64,000 bases of DNA, from NCBI RefSeq assembly GCF_018598225.1, contig NZ_JAHESF010000004.1, forward strand, positions 186,001 through 250,000, given 5' to 3'. The DNA comes from Chryseosolibacter histidinae. GTDB taxonomy: Bacteria > Bacteroidota > Bacteroidia > Cytophagales > Cyclobacteriaceae. Every line of letters begins with the position of its first letter. Position 1 is the stretch's first letter. A program made the position numbers and the translations under genes. The notes below the pieces were generated by a model. That model made no database searches. It was not told the origin of the DNA and saw nothing but the letters and a program-made list of their open reading frames with translations. Below are positions 1-8,300 of the stretch, in pieces.

Positions 1-54
1 ACTTATCTATCTCCCGCAACTGAACCCGAAGTGAAGTCAACACTACACCTAACT

Positions 55-84
55 GGGCAACTGATAACCGGCAACTGGCAACGG
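55..84. repeat. Short degenerate array (GGCAACT units)
   Basis: Three imperfect copies of GGCAACTG separated by short linkers lie immediately beyond the stop codon of the carboxymuconolactone decarboxylase gene. The stretch 1-54 upstream holds no gene I can support, only one more loose GCAACTGAACC copy. It is one of several such arrays in the window, each built of a different unit and each sitting at a gene end. No function is known to me. Confidence 0.55.
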
Positions 85-85
85 T

Positions 86-553
86 TTAGATCGCTGCAGC
101 TACCGCTTTCACCTTGTGATTTCCGGCCACTGAACCGAATGACCTTACCATTCTATTCCAGGCATTGATCTGAATGATGGCCAGTGTCAGGTGTGCGATC
201 TCCTGCTTGGTGAAATGTTTCAAAAGCTCCTCGTGGATGTTGTCACTATGCTCCTCTTCGCGCATGCGGGTAAGTCTTTCTGCGAACTCAAGCGCAGCCT
301 GCTCTTTCGGCGAATAGTAAGTGGTCTCTCTCCAGGCTGATACCGATAATAATCTCAAAGCTGTATCACCTGCCTGTACACCTTCCTTCAAATGCATATC
401 CAGGCAATACGCGCAGCTGTTGATCTGCGATACCCGCATTCGGACAAGCTCGAGCAAGCTGTAATCCAGTCCTGAGTGATCGACATACTTTTGCACCGTG
501 TTTAAAGCCTCGTAAAAGCCGTTCGGCATTTCTTTATAAGAAATTCTTTCCAT
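86..553 (-). CDS. Carboxymuconolactone decarboxylase / AhpD-like protein
   Basis: A 155-residue cytoplasmic all-helical protein of the carboxymuconolactone decarboxylase (AhpD-like) superfamily. The redox motif C47-AY-C50 followed by H54 (CxxCxxxH) is visible, as in AhpD-type peroxidase partners, so a thiol peroxidase or disulfide-relay role is likelier than true decarboxylation. The length is typical of the single-domain family. The start at 553 follows a predicted ECF41-type promoter by 24 bp, with the cognate sigma factor gene directly upstream on the same strand. ECF41 sigma factors are known to sit beside and control carboxymuconolactone decarboxylase, oxidoreductase or epimerase genes, so this is very probably the sigma factor's main target. 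The substrate is unknown. Confidence 0.9.
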   Translation of the reverse strand: MERISYKEMPNGFYEALNTVQKYVDHSGLDYSLLELVRMRVSQINSCAYCLDMHLKEGVQAGDTALRLLSVSAWRETTYYSPKEQAALEFAERLTRMREEEHSDNIHEELLKHFTKQEIAHLTLAIIQINAWNRMVRSFGSVAGNHKVKAVAAAI

Positions 554-576
554 AAAAATGTTTGATTTGCACTAAA

Positions 577-603
577 GACGAAACGGGTCTTTCCGGCGTG
601 ACA
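577..603 (-). promoter_or_regulatory. Predicted ECF41-dependent promoter
   Basis: Read on the minus strand the site is TGTCACG, exactly 16 nt, then CGTC, which matches the published ECF41 promoter pattern TGTCACA-N16-CGTC at all but one base. It lies in the 66-bp gap between the ECF41 sigma gene and the carboxymuconolactone decarboxylase gene and points at the latter, ending 23 bp before its ATG. Position, spacing and the cognate sigma factor next door agree, so I regard it as the sigma factor's target promoter. Transcription itself is inferred. Confidence 0.8.
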
Positions 604-619
604 CTTTTTGAGGAAATTT

Positions 620-1444
620 TTAAAGCGATGCCAGCTTATCAGGATTTCGGATCATGTACACATGTGCTATCCGCCCTTCGCTCAGGGTCAGGATCTCGCA
701 GGAGACCAGCTTGTTGTTCTCATAATAGAACAACGCCGGTTGATGATTGACCCATTTTCTTTCAACGCGCCATTGACTGTGGAACTTTCTGTAAAGCCCG
801 GTGATCATCAGCACCACCGGCTGTTTGCCATACACCGTGTTCATCGAAGCCTTCGCTTTTCCGCCACCGTCAGAGATGAAGTCTACATCTTCGCTGAGCA
901 ACTGCTCCAGTTGTTTGATATCGCCGTGCTGAATGGTCTCCAGGTAGCGGGCCAGATGCTCAGGCTTAATGTTGACGGTATCTGAAGGACTGTCTGACTG
1001 CAGCTGTTGCCTGGCACGGCTTAACGTCTTCCGTGAATTGTCAACGGTGATTCCCAGAATGGCGGCGATCTCTTCGTGCTCGTAGTCAAAAGCTTCTTTC
1101 AGGATGAAGACAGCGCGTTGCCGGGCATTGAGTTTTTCCAGCAGCACCATCAGCGAATACGATAAGATCTCGCGCCTGTGTATGGAGCTCTCGGCATCTT
1201 CGGTGGCCACGGGCTCGGGCAGCCACTCACCCGGATACCCGGCCCGGCGTTTCTTCTGTTTTCTTTTCTGATCGATGGCCAGGTTCACCACCATGCGGAT
1301 CAGGTACGACTTGTTGTCGTTGATCTGTTCGTGGCTGATCTGCGAGAACTTGAGGAAAGTATCCTGCACAACATCCTTTGCATCCTCGTAGGAGCCAAGG
1401 ATGTTATAAGCATATACGGTTAGTAAAGGCCTGAGATCGTCCAT
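620..1444 (-). CDS. ECF41-family sigma factor with SnoaL-like C-terminal domain
   Basis: A 274-residue extracytoplasmic-function sigma factor. Sigma region 2 (about residues 3-70, ending in a KKRRAGYP segment) and region 4 (about 100-150, helix-turn-helix with DYEHEEIAAILGI) are followed by a SnoaL-like domain (about 160-274). Three group-specific motifs are present: WLPEP in the linker between regions 2 and 4, DGGGK in the C-terminal extension and NPDKL at the end. Together they assign it to ECF41. In that group the C-terminal domain replaces a separate anti-sigma factor and modulates activity from within the protein. The downstream gene on the same strand is its expected carboxymuconolactone decarboxylase partner. 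The signal it senses is not known. Confidence 0.93.
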   Translation of the reverse strand: MDDLRPLLTVYAYNILGSYEDAKDVVQDTFLKFSQISHEQINDNKSYLIRMVVNLAIDQKRKQKKRRAGYPGEWLPEPVATEDAESSIHRREILSYSLMVLLEKLNARQRAVFILKEAFDYEHEEIAAILGITVDNSRKTLSRARQQLQSDSPSDTVNIKPEHLARYLETIQHGDIKQLEQLLSEDVDFISDGGGKAKASMNTVYGKQPVVLMITGLYRKFHSQWRVERKWVNHQPALFYYENNKLVSCEILTLSEGRIAHVYMIRNPDKLASL

Positions 1445-1504
1445 AGTGATCGCAGCAGTTTGCGCTGAAAGGATGTGCGATAATGATAAAAAAATCCAAC
1501 AAAA

Positions 1505-2224
1505 CTACACCGTCCTGGTCTTTTTTCCTGTCTTGAGCACCACCCGCGTTTCGCGCACGGCGATGGCAGGCAGTGTATCGCTGTTCTTGTCCACGAATGT
1601 TGCCACCTTTTTTTTATGGTGCTTCACCATGCTGCGCAGTATCCATGAGATCGCCTTGGTGATCAGCACCGACTTCTCTGCTTTCAACGTCATGATATTT
1701 TCCAGCGCTGCATCAGCCATGCTTTCATCATCGTTGTGCCGTACCGGAGAGCACAGCAGTACAAGAGAAGCCCTGCGTTTGTTGATGTTCTTGCTTTTAG
1801 AAAACCGCTTCAGCAACGGTGCCCATTTTTTCCAGTCGGCAGGAAGCTCGTGTATGGTGTACTTGCCCGTACATACAGCATCTACTTCAGCCCATCCTTC
1901 GAGGTGGTCGAGCCACTGATCAAAAAGTTTTGGATCGAAGCGGCGCTGATCCGCGGTAGCGTAATCCATCATGATGCCGGCCATGCACTTTTCCGTAGAA
2001 GACTTTCCTTCGATCAGGCTCGTGAGCATGGCGGTAAATTCAGGTGCGGTAAGTGTACGATGCTCGCGCATCCAGCTTTGGGCTATCTTCCGCAGCTTGG
2101 GCGCGCTGATGGGGTAGCGTGGATGTTCGTTTCCCAGGTAGCTGTCGAGAAAAGTGTGCTGTGTAGGGGTGCCTGAATGTTCCTTGATCAGCTGAAGGAT
2201 CTCGTCGTGGAAGGGGTTTACCAT
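1505..2224 (-). CDS. DNA alkylation repair protein, AlkD-like
   Basis: A 239-residue protein with the helical HEAT-like repeat pattern of the AlkD/AlkC family (repeats over about residues 30-215). Family-typical segments include YLGNEHPRYPISAPKLRKIA near the N terminus, WAEVDAVCTGKY in the middle and ITKAISWILRSMVKHH in the C-terminal third, the last of these matching the region that lines the DNA-binding groove. AlkD removes bulky N3- and N7-alkylpurines by base excision. The length agrees with the family. It begins in a 1-2 bp overlap region with nothing else on its strand and is divergent from the next gene, so it is probably transcribed alone. The exact lesion specificity cannot be read from the sequence. 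Confidence 0.85.
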   Translation of the reverse strand: MVNPFHDEILQLIKEHSGTPTQHTFLDSYLGNEHPRYPISAPKLRKIAQSWMREHRTLTAPEFTAMLTSLIEGKSSTEKCMAGIMMDYATADQRRFDPKLFDQWLDHLEGWAEVDAVCTGKYTIHELPADWKKWAPLLKRFSKSKNINKRRASLVLLCSPVRHNDDESMADAALENIMTLKAEKSVLITKAISWILRSMVKHHKKKVATFVDKNSDTLPAIAVRETRVVLKTGKKTRTV

Positions 2225-2390
2225 GCCGGTCAGAATCTTTATCTTGGCCTCAATTTACAGAAATTATGAAGTACACGGTGAATGGAGATCGTTTCACAAG
2301 TGCTCGGGAGCGGTCGCTAATCTGCCGGAAACAATTAGAAAATCCCTTATAAAATACCTTGGAAATCAAAATAATACGTATCTAGGCCTC

Positions 2391-3539
2391 ATGAAAGAAA
2401 AACAGGTACATGTGCTCATCGGTTGTGCCGATGCACGTGATTTGAATCAGATCCAGCTCGATGCCATCGACCATATCACGAAGCAATTCCGCAACGAGCG
2501 GGGCATTGATGTGGAGATGCACGTGATCCGCGCAGCAGGGTCGTTTGTTACCCCTGATGTGGTGATGGATATCAAGCGCACCTTCGAGCAGGCGCAGCGC
2601 AACACCACAGACCTGAATGTTCCCATTCACTACTTTGTTCATATACAGACTCACGGCCACCTTACCGAAGACTCGAACGACAGTTACGTGAGCCATGTAC
2701 ACGACCTGAAGATCGTAGACGGCTCTCCGCTGAACTGTGGTATGCTTGGCGCGTCGGCAGTAGGGGTGGAGATAGAGCGCATGATCGTGGATGAGAAGCC
2801 CGAGATAGAAGTGCGCGGCAAGCGCATACGCATTTACAATGACACGAAGATCAAATTGCTGCTGAGCGAAGTGTACGCGTATGATGGGTACCTTGCCGGC
2901 GACTGGATCACCAGCATCGACCTGCTGAGAACCCACCCGCGTCATCAGCGCACCGTTCTGGAGCGGGCTATTGAGCATGATGCTGAGCTGAAGATGCTGG
3001 ATATCCATATCACCTGCGGTATCATGGACTACGCCATCCATGCGCTGATCAGGGTAGATGATGGCGAACCCGAAGTTGAGTTCTGGGATTCGGTGCAGGC
3101 TTACATCCGTAAACATGTGAAGAGCGACCGGAATGCCAAAGACCTGCTCATCGCGCAATCGCAGAAACAAAAACCGCTGGCAGGCCTGTTAAGCATGAGC
3201 GACCCGCGGCAGGCCTCACGCATCTCCGCTGCCAACTATTACATGACGTTAAAAGGAATTGCCCACAATGGCGATTACCTGCCCAACACATTGTTCAATA
3301 TGACGGGTACCTCTTTCGATATTCCGCACACACCATTCGGCCCCTATGTGATCGCGGGATTTTTCTTTGCTGTGAAACACCTGAACCTCACCGATCAGAT
3401 GGTGATGGGTTATGATGTTCACCAGACCGGCAGGATCGTGCAGAAGATCAAGAACGATCCGTTGATGAACATGATCGTACAGAAATTCAATGTGAACCTC
3501 ATCCCGATCAATCAGATTGATGTTGCGGGTAAGGGATGA
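2391..3539 (+). CDS. Divergent beta-carbonic-anhydrase-like protein
   Basis: A 382-residue protein with no signal peptide. I chose the ATG at 2391 because the upstream 56 codons of the open frame are low-complexity and overlap the AlkD start. Near its N terminus is LIGCADARD, the C-x-D-x-R motif that supplies a zinc ligand and the Asp-Arg dyad of beta carbonic anhydrases, followed by VIRAAGS, which resembles the family's VRNAGN strand. The second ligand pair (HxxCG) is normally about 55 residues later. Here candidates are THGH near residue 86 with NCGMLGA near 117, or HITCG near 206. The protein is almost twice the usual length and about half of it is unique. It may bind zinc. Carbonic anhydrase activity is only a possibility. 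Confidence 0.5.
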   Translation: MKEKQVHVLIGCADARDLNQIQLDAIDHITKQFRNERGIDVEMHVIRAAGSFVTPDVVMDIKRTFEQAQRNTTDLNVPIHYFVHIQTHGHLTEDSNDSYVSHVHDLKIVDGSPLNCGMLGASAVGVEIERMIVDEKPEIEVRGKRIRIYNDTKIKLLLSEVYAYDGYLAGDWITSIDLLRTHPRHQRTVLERAIEHDAELKMLDIHITCGIMDYAIHALIRVDDGEPEVEFWDSVQAYIRKHVKSDRNAKDLLIAQSQKQKPLAGLLSMSDPRQASRISAANYYMTLKGIAHNGDYLPNTLFNMTGTSFDIPHTPFGPYVIAGFFFAVKHLNLTDQMVMGYDVHQTGRIVQKIKNDPLMNMIVQKFNVNLIPINQIDVAGKG

Positions 3540-3560
3540 CATCTTCAGAAGGATGTCATC
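3535..3560. terminator. Bidirectional hairpin terminator
   Basis: A perfect 9-bp inverted repeat GATGACATC / GATGTCATC with an 8-nt loop lies between two convergent genes. The left arm contains the stop codon of the carbonic-anhydrase-like gene and the right arm ends 6 bp before the stop of the LacI gene. There is only a weak T-tract on the plus side (TCTTGTT). Confidence 0.6.
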
Positions 3561-3565
3561 TCTTG

Positions 3566-4729
3566 TTACTTATGTTTGAGTGATGATCCCCTCACGATGA
3601 GCGTGGTCTTGAGCACGCGGGTCTCGGGTTCAATGGTTTCGTGGTCTTCGGATTCGATCTGGTCGAACAGCATCTTGATCGCGGTTCTGCCGATGTCGCC
3701 CATGGGTTGGGCCAGGGTGGTGAGGCCGGGTTCGATCAGTGCCGAGGTTGGCTCATTGCTGAAACCTACCACAGCAAGTTCTTCCGGTATTTTGATGCCC
3801 CGCTCTTTTGCTACCAGCATGGCTGCAATGGCGGCAGGATCGTTCACAGCGAAAAGTCCGTCGGGCGGCGTGGGAAGATCGAATAATTGTTTTGCGCACA
3901 GCGTAGCCTGCTGCGGATTGAGATCGTAGCTAACGATGAGCGAATCGTCTTTTTCGATGCCGTGCTGTGCCAACGCATCGAGATAACCCTTCAGCCGGTT
4001 CTGCGATATCTGCAGGTTGGGCGGCCCGGCAATGTGCGCGATCCTGCGGCATCCGTTCTCGATCAGGTGCACCACACCCTTGAAGGCACCATCATAATCG
4101 TCGACGATAACCTGTGAGACGTTGGTGTCTTTGCATACCCTGTTGAAATATACCACGGGGATGCCGGCGCGTTCAAATTTTTTAAAGTGATCGATGTTGG
4201 GTGTTTCTCCGGTCAGCGAGACCAGCAGTCCATCCACCCGGCTCGAGAGCAGCACATTGGTGTTGGCCACTTCTGTCGGGTACGATTCGTTAGACTGGCA
4301 GATCAGCACGTGGTAGCCGGCGGGGTTCGCCACTTCCTGCGCGCCGATGATAATGAAAGGAAAAAAGCTGTTGATGAATTCCGGCACAATGATGCCAACG
4401 GTCATGCTCTTGTTCTTGGCCAGTCCGTAGGCGAGCAGGTTGGGCTGGTACTCCATTCGCCTGGCGGTTTCCAGCACGGCCTTGCGTGTTTGCTCATTGA
4501 TATCCGAATGGCCATGCAGCGCTCTCGATACAGTTGACTTTGAGATCTGGAGCTCGCGCGCGATGTCAAGGATGGTGGCGGGGTGGCGTTTGTGGTTGAT
4601 GGTGAGCGGCTGCTCGCTCGAAAGCGTAAAGTAATAGTCACACTTGCCGCAGTAATAGCGCTGTTTGCCACGAACAATGCCGGATTTTGCGATCGCATCT
4701 ACCTCCCCGCATTTCACACACTTGATCAT
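3566..4729 (-). CDS. LacI-family repressor with N-terminal transposase-type zinc ribbon
   Basis: A 387-residue regulator. Residues 1-35 form a zinc ribbon with C4, C7, C27 and C30, in the pattern of the N-terminal ribbon of IS1 InsA proteins (VKC..C..., GIVRGKQRYYCGKC). Residues about 50-100 are a LacI helix-turn-helix (ATILDIARELQISKSTVSRAL) with hinge, and about 108-387 a periplasmic-binding-protein-like sugar-sensing domain. Typical LacI proteins are about 335-345 residues, so the ribbon is an addition. The gene is divergent from the SusC-led operon 585 bp away and is its likely regulator. A similar palindromic core occurs in both promoters. The effector is unknown, probably a sugar released by the locus. 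Confidence 0.9.
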   Translation of the reverse strand: MIKCVKCGEVDAIAKSGIVRGKQRYYCGKCDYYFTLSSEQPLTINHKRHPATILDIARELQISKSTVSRALHGHSDINEQTRKAVLETARRMEYQPNLLAYGLAKNKSMTVGIIVPEFINSFFPFIIIGAQEVANPAGYHVLICQSNESYPTEVANTNVLLSSRVDGLLVSLTGETPNIDHFKKFERAGIPVVYFNRVCKDTNVSQVIVDDYDGAFKGVVHLIENGCRRIAHIAGPPNLQISQNRLKGYLDALAQHGIEKDDSLIVSYDLNPQQATLCAKQLFDLPTPPDGLFAVNDPAAIAAMLVAKERGIKIPEELAVVGFSNEPTSALIEPGLTTLAQPMGDIGRTAIKMLFDQIESEDHETIEPETRVLKTTLIVRGSSLKHK

Positions 4730-4778
4730 GACAATAGCCTGAAAATTTTCTCAAAAATTAATCATACCATCACACTAT

Positions 4779-4792
4779 TGCAAACCATTGCA
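4779..4792. promoter_or_regulatory. Candidate LacI operator (regulator side)
   Basis: TGCAAACCATTGCA has perfect outer arms TGCAA / TTGCA around an ACCA centre and lies 50-63 bp upstream of the LacI start. LacI-family operators are typically 14-18 bp palindromes with this layout. Its core CAAACCATTGC recurs with a single change upstream of SusC (5251-5261). This suggests autoregulation plus control of the operon. Inferred from sequence only. Confidence 0.45.
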
Positions 4793-4868
4793 GGGTTGTA
4801 TCCTCTTATTTTTCAGAGGATTGTGATGAGGTTGCAAGGATGCCAAGGCCTGGAAAGGCCGTAATCGC

Positions 4869-5088
4869 CTAACGCAGGGTGTCAGCCCTGCGTTAGATGA
4901 GCACAGAGCATCGATAGCTCTGAAAGAGCGAAATACATCCGATGTACATTATTCAGCGCTAAATTTACTAAGGTCGTCTATCGATGAACGCGCGTTCTTT
5001 CTTTCGTGAATAGTGCTCCCGAGAATCACGCCCCTTCAGGGCTGGGTAAGAAGTTGTCATTCAAACGCAGGGCTGACATCCTGCGTTT
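4869..5088. repeat. Pair of inverted palindromic repeats in the LacI-SusC gap
   Basis: Two near-identical hairpins bound this stretch. At 4869-4896 CTAACGCAGGG and CCCTGCGTTAG flank TGTCAG. At 5063-5088 AAACGCAGG and CCTGCGTTT flank GCTGACAT. The second hairpin is the reverse complement of the first with one mismatch in the shared core. The 166 bp between them hold further short inverted motifs (GAGCATCGATAGCTC, CCCCTTCAGGG) but no open reading frame I would defend. This resembles dispersed intergenic palindromes common in Bacteroidota genomes. The rest of the 584-bp gap (4730-5313) contains the two candidate operators and otherwise nothing recognisable. Confidence 0.65.
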
Positions 5089-5248
5089 TCTTATCGTCGT
5101 CCTTTCAGCTGGAATGCACTTAGGTTCGAACCAGCCGCCCGGCAACGTTATAAATCCCATCTAAAACCGTTGCGATGCTAACTTTTTTCCACCTCAAACC
5201 TATCGTGACCGGTTGCGAAAGCGTTCCCGATACTTCTTGTTGGCCTGT

Positions 5249-5262
5249 TTCAAACGATTGCT
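5249..5262. promoter_or_regulatory. Candidate LacI operator (SusC side)
   Basis: TTCAAACGATTGCT, 52-65 bp before the SusC start, shares 10 of 11 bases (CAAAC-x-ATTGC) with the palindrome in front of the LacI gene and has a central CG as in many LacI operators. No other copy was noticed inside the locus. The site is a prediction. Confidence 0.42.
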
Positions 5263-5313
5263 ATTGTTTCTGCTTCGGCTTCCCATATTTTTCAGGTCAA
5301 AATTGTTACGCCT

Positions 5314-8300
5314 ATGAAAATATTTACGAAGCCCGCCACTCAGTTACGCTTCCTTGCCGGCGTACTGATGTGGATCGCATTAGGTTTTAACAGCGCACAA
5401 GCACAACAGACCTTTACCGTTCGCGGCAAAGTGAGCACAGAAACCGGAGAAGCGCTGCCCGGAGTGAATGTGCTGGTAAAAGGCACATCTGCTGGCACCG
5501 TTACAGATGCTGAAGGCATTTATGTGCTCTCATCCGTGAAACCGGAAGATGTGCTGGTGGTCTCCTTTATCGGTTACAACACACAGGAGATCGTTGTCGG
5601 CACCCGCAGCACGGTAGACATCGTATTGGCCGCCGACATCCAGACCTTAAATGAAGTTGTTGTGGTGGGTTACGGTACCCAGCGCAAGATCGAGACCACT
5701 GGCTCCATCGCCTCCGTAAAATCCGAGGACATTGTTCAGACTCCCGTCACCAACGTGGCGCAGGGTTTGCAAGCGCGGATCGCCGGTGTGCAGATCAACC
5801 AGAACTCAGGCGCGCCCGGTGGTAACATCAGCGTACGCATCCGCGGCACCAACTCCATCAACGGAACCTCAGAACCACTTTATATCATCGATGGCATCCA
5901 GATCTCCAATGGCGGCGGCATCAACGATGTGAGCCCGCTGTCAACCATCAACCCCAACGACATTGAATCAGTAGAAGTACTGAAGGATGCCTCAGCTACG
6001 GCGATATATGGCGCACGCGGTTCCAACGGTGTAGTGCTCATCACCACCAAACGTGGTAAGAGTGGTGCCACCCGCGTATCCATTGAAAGTTATTATGGCT
6101 GGCAGCAGGTGCGTAAAACCCTCGACCTGCTCAACGCCTCTGAATTTGCCCAGCTCGAGAACGAAGTGTTCAAGACCGCCGTCTATCCCGATCCCGCTTC
6201 GCTGGGAGAAGGTGTGAACTGGCAGGACATCATCTTCAGAACAGCCCCCATCCAGAACCATCAGCTGTCAGTGAACGGCGGCAACGACAAAACGCAAGTG
6301 GCGCTCTCAGCCAACTTCTTCGACCAGGATGGTATCATCATCAACTCCAACTTCAAACGTTACTCCATGCGCCTGAACCTCGATCACAGGATCAGCGACC
6401 GTGTGAAGATGGGCACCAGCATCATGGGAAGTTATAACGTGAACAGCGGCATCCCCACTGGCTCTACCGTGGTGGGCGATGGTGGCGTGGTGCTCTCGTC
6501 TATCGTAGGTGCTGCCATCGGTGCACCGCCGACGCTGCAAGCCTATCGGGCCGATGGCTCGATCTTCCCGTTTGCCGAGCAGGGCGACGGACGTTACCGT
6601 GAAGTGACCAACCCGCTGGGGCTGGCAGAAGTTTCCAATCAAACCGATATCAGGAGGGTACTCACCAACGTATATGGTGAAGCGAAGCTTGCAGAAGGCC
6701 TCACATACAGGGCGTCTTTCAACGTAGACCTCCAGAGCAGCATCAATAATTACTACTCACCCCGCTATATTATTGCGCTCAAAGATCAGAACGCACAGTC
6801 GGGAAGCGCTTCAAAAAGAAATACGAACAATGCCGTTTTGTTGCATGAGAGCATACTGACCTATTCAAAGGTGCTGGCGGAGCATCACACGCTGAAATTT
6901 ACAGGTGTGTTCGCTACGCAGAGCGGTATGGCCAACGAGAACCTCATCAGCGGAAATGGTTTCCCGAATGATGCCACGCGCAATGAAGCGCTTCAGCTGG
7001 CCACCACTGTTGCTGCCTCCAGCTCGCGGAGCAGAGACCGGCTCGACTCTTATATGGCAAGGGTCAACTACGGCTTCAAAGACAAGTATTTCTTCGATAT
7101 CACGATGCGTGCTGACGGCTCTAGCAAGTTCGGCAAGAACCACAAATACGGATACTTCCCTGCAGCCTCTGCCGCATGGCGCATCATTGAAGAGGACTTC
7201 ATGAGCAACGTTTCAGCGATCACCGACCTCAAGCTGCGGGCAAGTTATGGACTCACCGGAAATGCGGGCGCCATCAATGCCTACAGATCGCTTTCGCTGC
7301 AGACCACGGGAAGTGATTACCAGTTCAACCACGTGTATACAAAAGGTATCAGCCCTTCAGGCATCGCCAACCCGGACCTCCGTTGGGAGCGTTCGCTGCA
7401 AACCAACATCGGTTTGGATGTGAGCCTCTTCAACTGGCTGAACATGACGGTAGACCTCTATCGCAAACAAACAGATGACCTGCTCTACGAAAAAACGCTG
7501 CCGTATTCATCAGGCTACGGATCGATCATCTCGAACCTCGGTGGCATCGAGAACAAGGGTATAGAGATCTCTGCGAACGCCAACATCCTGCAGGAAGGTC
7601 CCCTCAAATGGACGGTGAACGCCAACTTCACGGCTAACCGAAACAAAGTGACAGATATCGACGGCGGCACCACGAAGGAACGGTTCATCACCAACTACAC
7701 CATTCTGAAGGTAGGCGAACCGTTGGGCCTCTTCAAAACTTACATCTTTGACGGCATCTACCAGACCGGCGAGGCGATCATCCCGGGTTCTGACGGCCGC
7801 ACGGGGGGAACCAAAGTGCTCGACTACGATCAGAACGGCACCATTACTTCTGGCGACCAGGTGATCACCGGAAATCCCAATCCCAATTTTATCTTCGGCT
7901 TCTCTACTTCACTCACTTATCAGAACTTCGATCTCGGTATTTTCCTGAGTGGCTCGCAGGGCAACGATATTTATAATGTGAGCCGTGCATCGTTTGAGAA
8001 CCCGCTCGGCCAGCGCAACCTGTTGGCGGGTGTAGTGAACCGGTGGACACCGGAGAACGCAAACAATGAATACTCCAGCCCCCTGCAGGGTGGACGCCTT
8101 CCCATCAGCAGCCGTTTCGTTGAAGATGGCTCGTACCTGAGATGCAAGAATATTACGCTGGGATACAGGCTGCCTCACATCAAGGGCATCACCAACGCCC
8201 GCATCTATGTAAGTGCCAACAACGTGTTCACGGTCACGAACTACAGCGGCTTGGATCCGGAGGTTAACACCTACGCCAACTCGAACACTGCTATCGGTAT

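Noticed and set aside
1446-1919. 157-residue plus-strand frame opposite the AlkD-like gene
   Set aside because: Lies wholly antisense to a coding region with conserved motifs; no domain.
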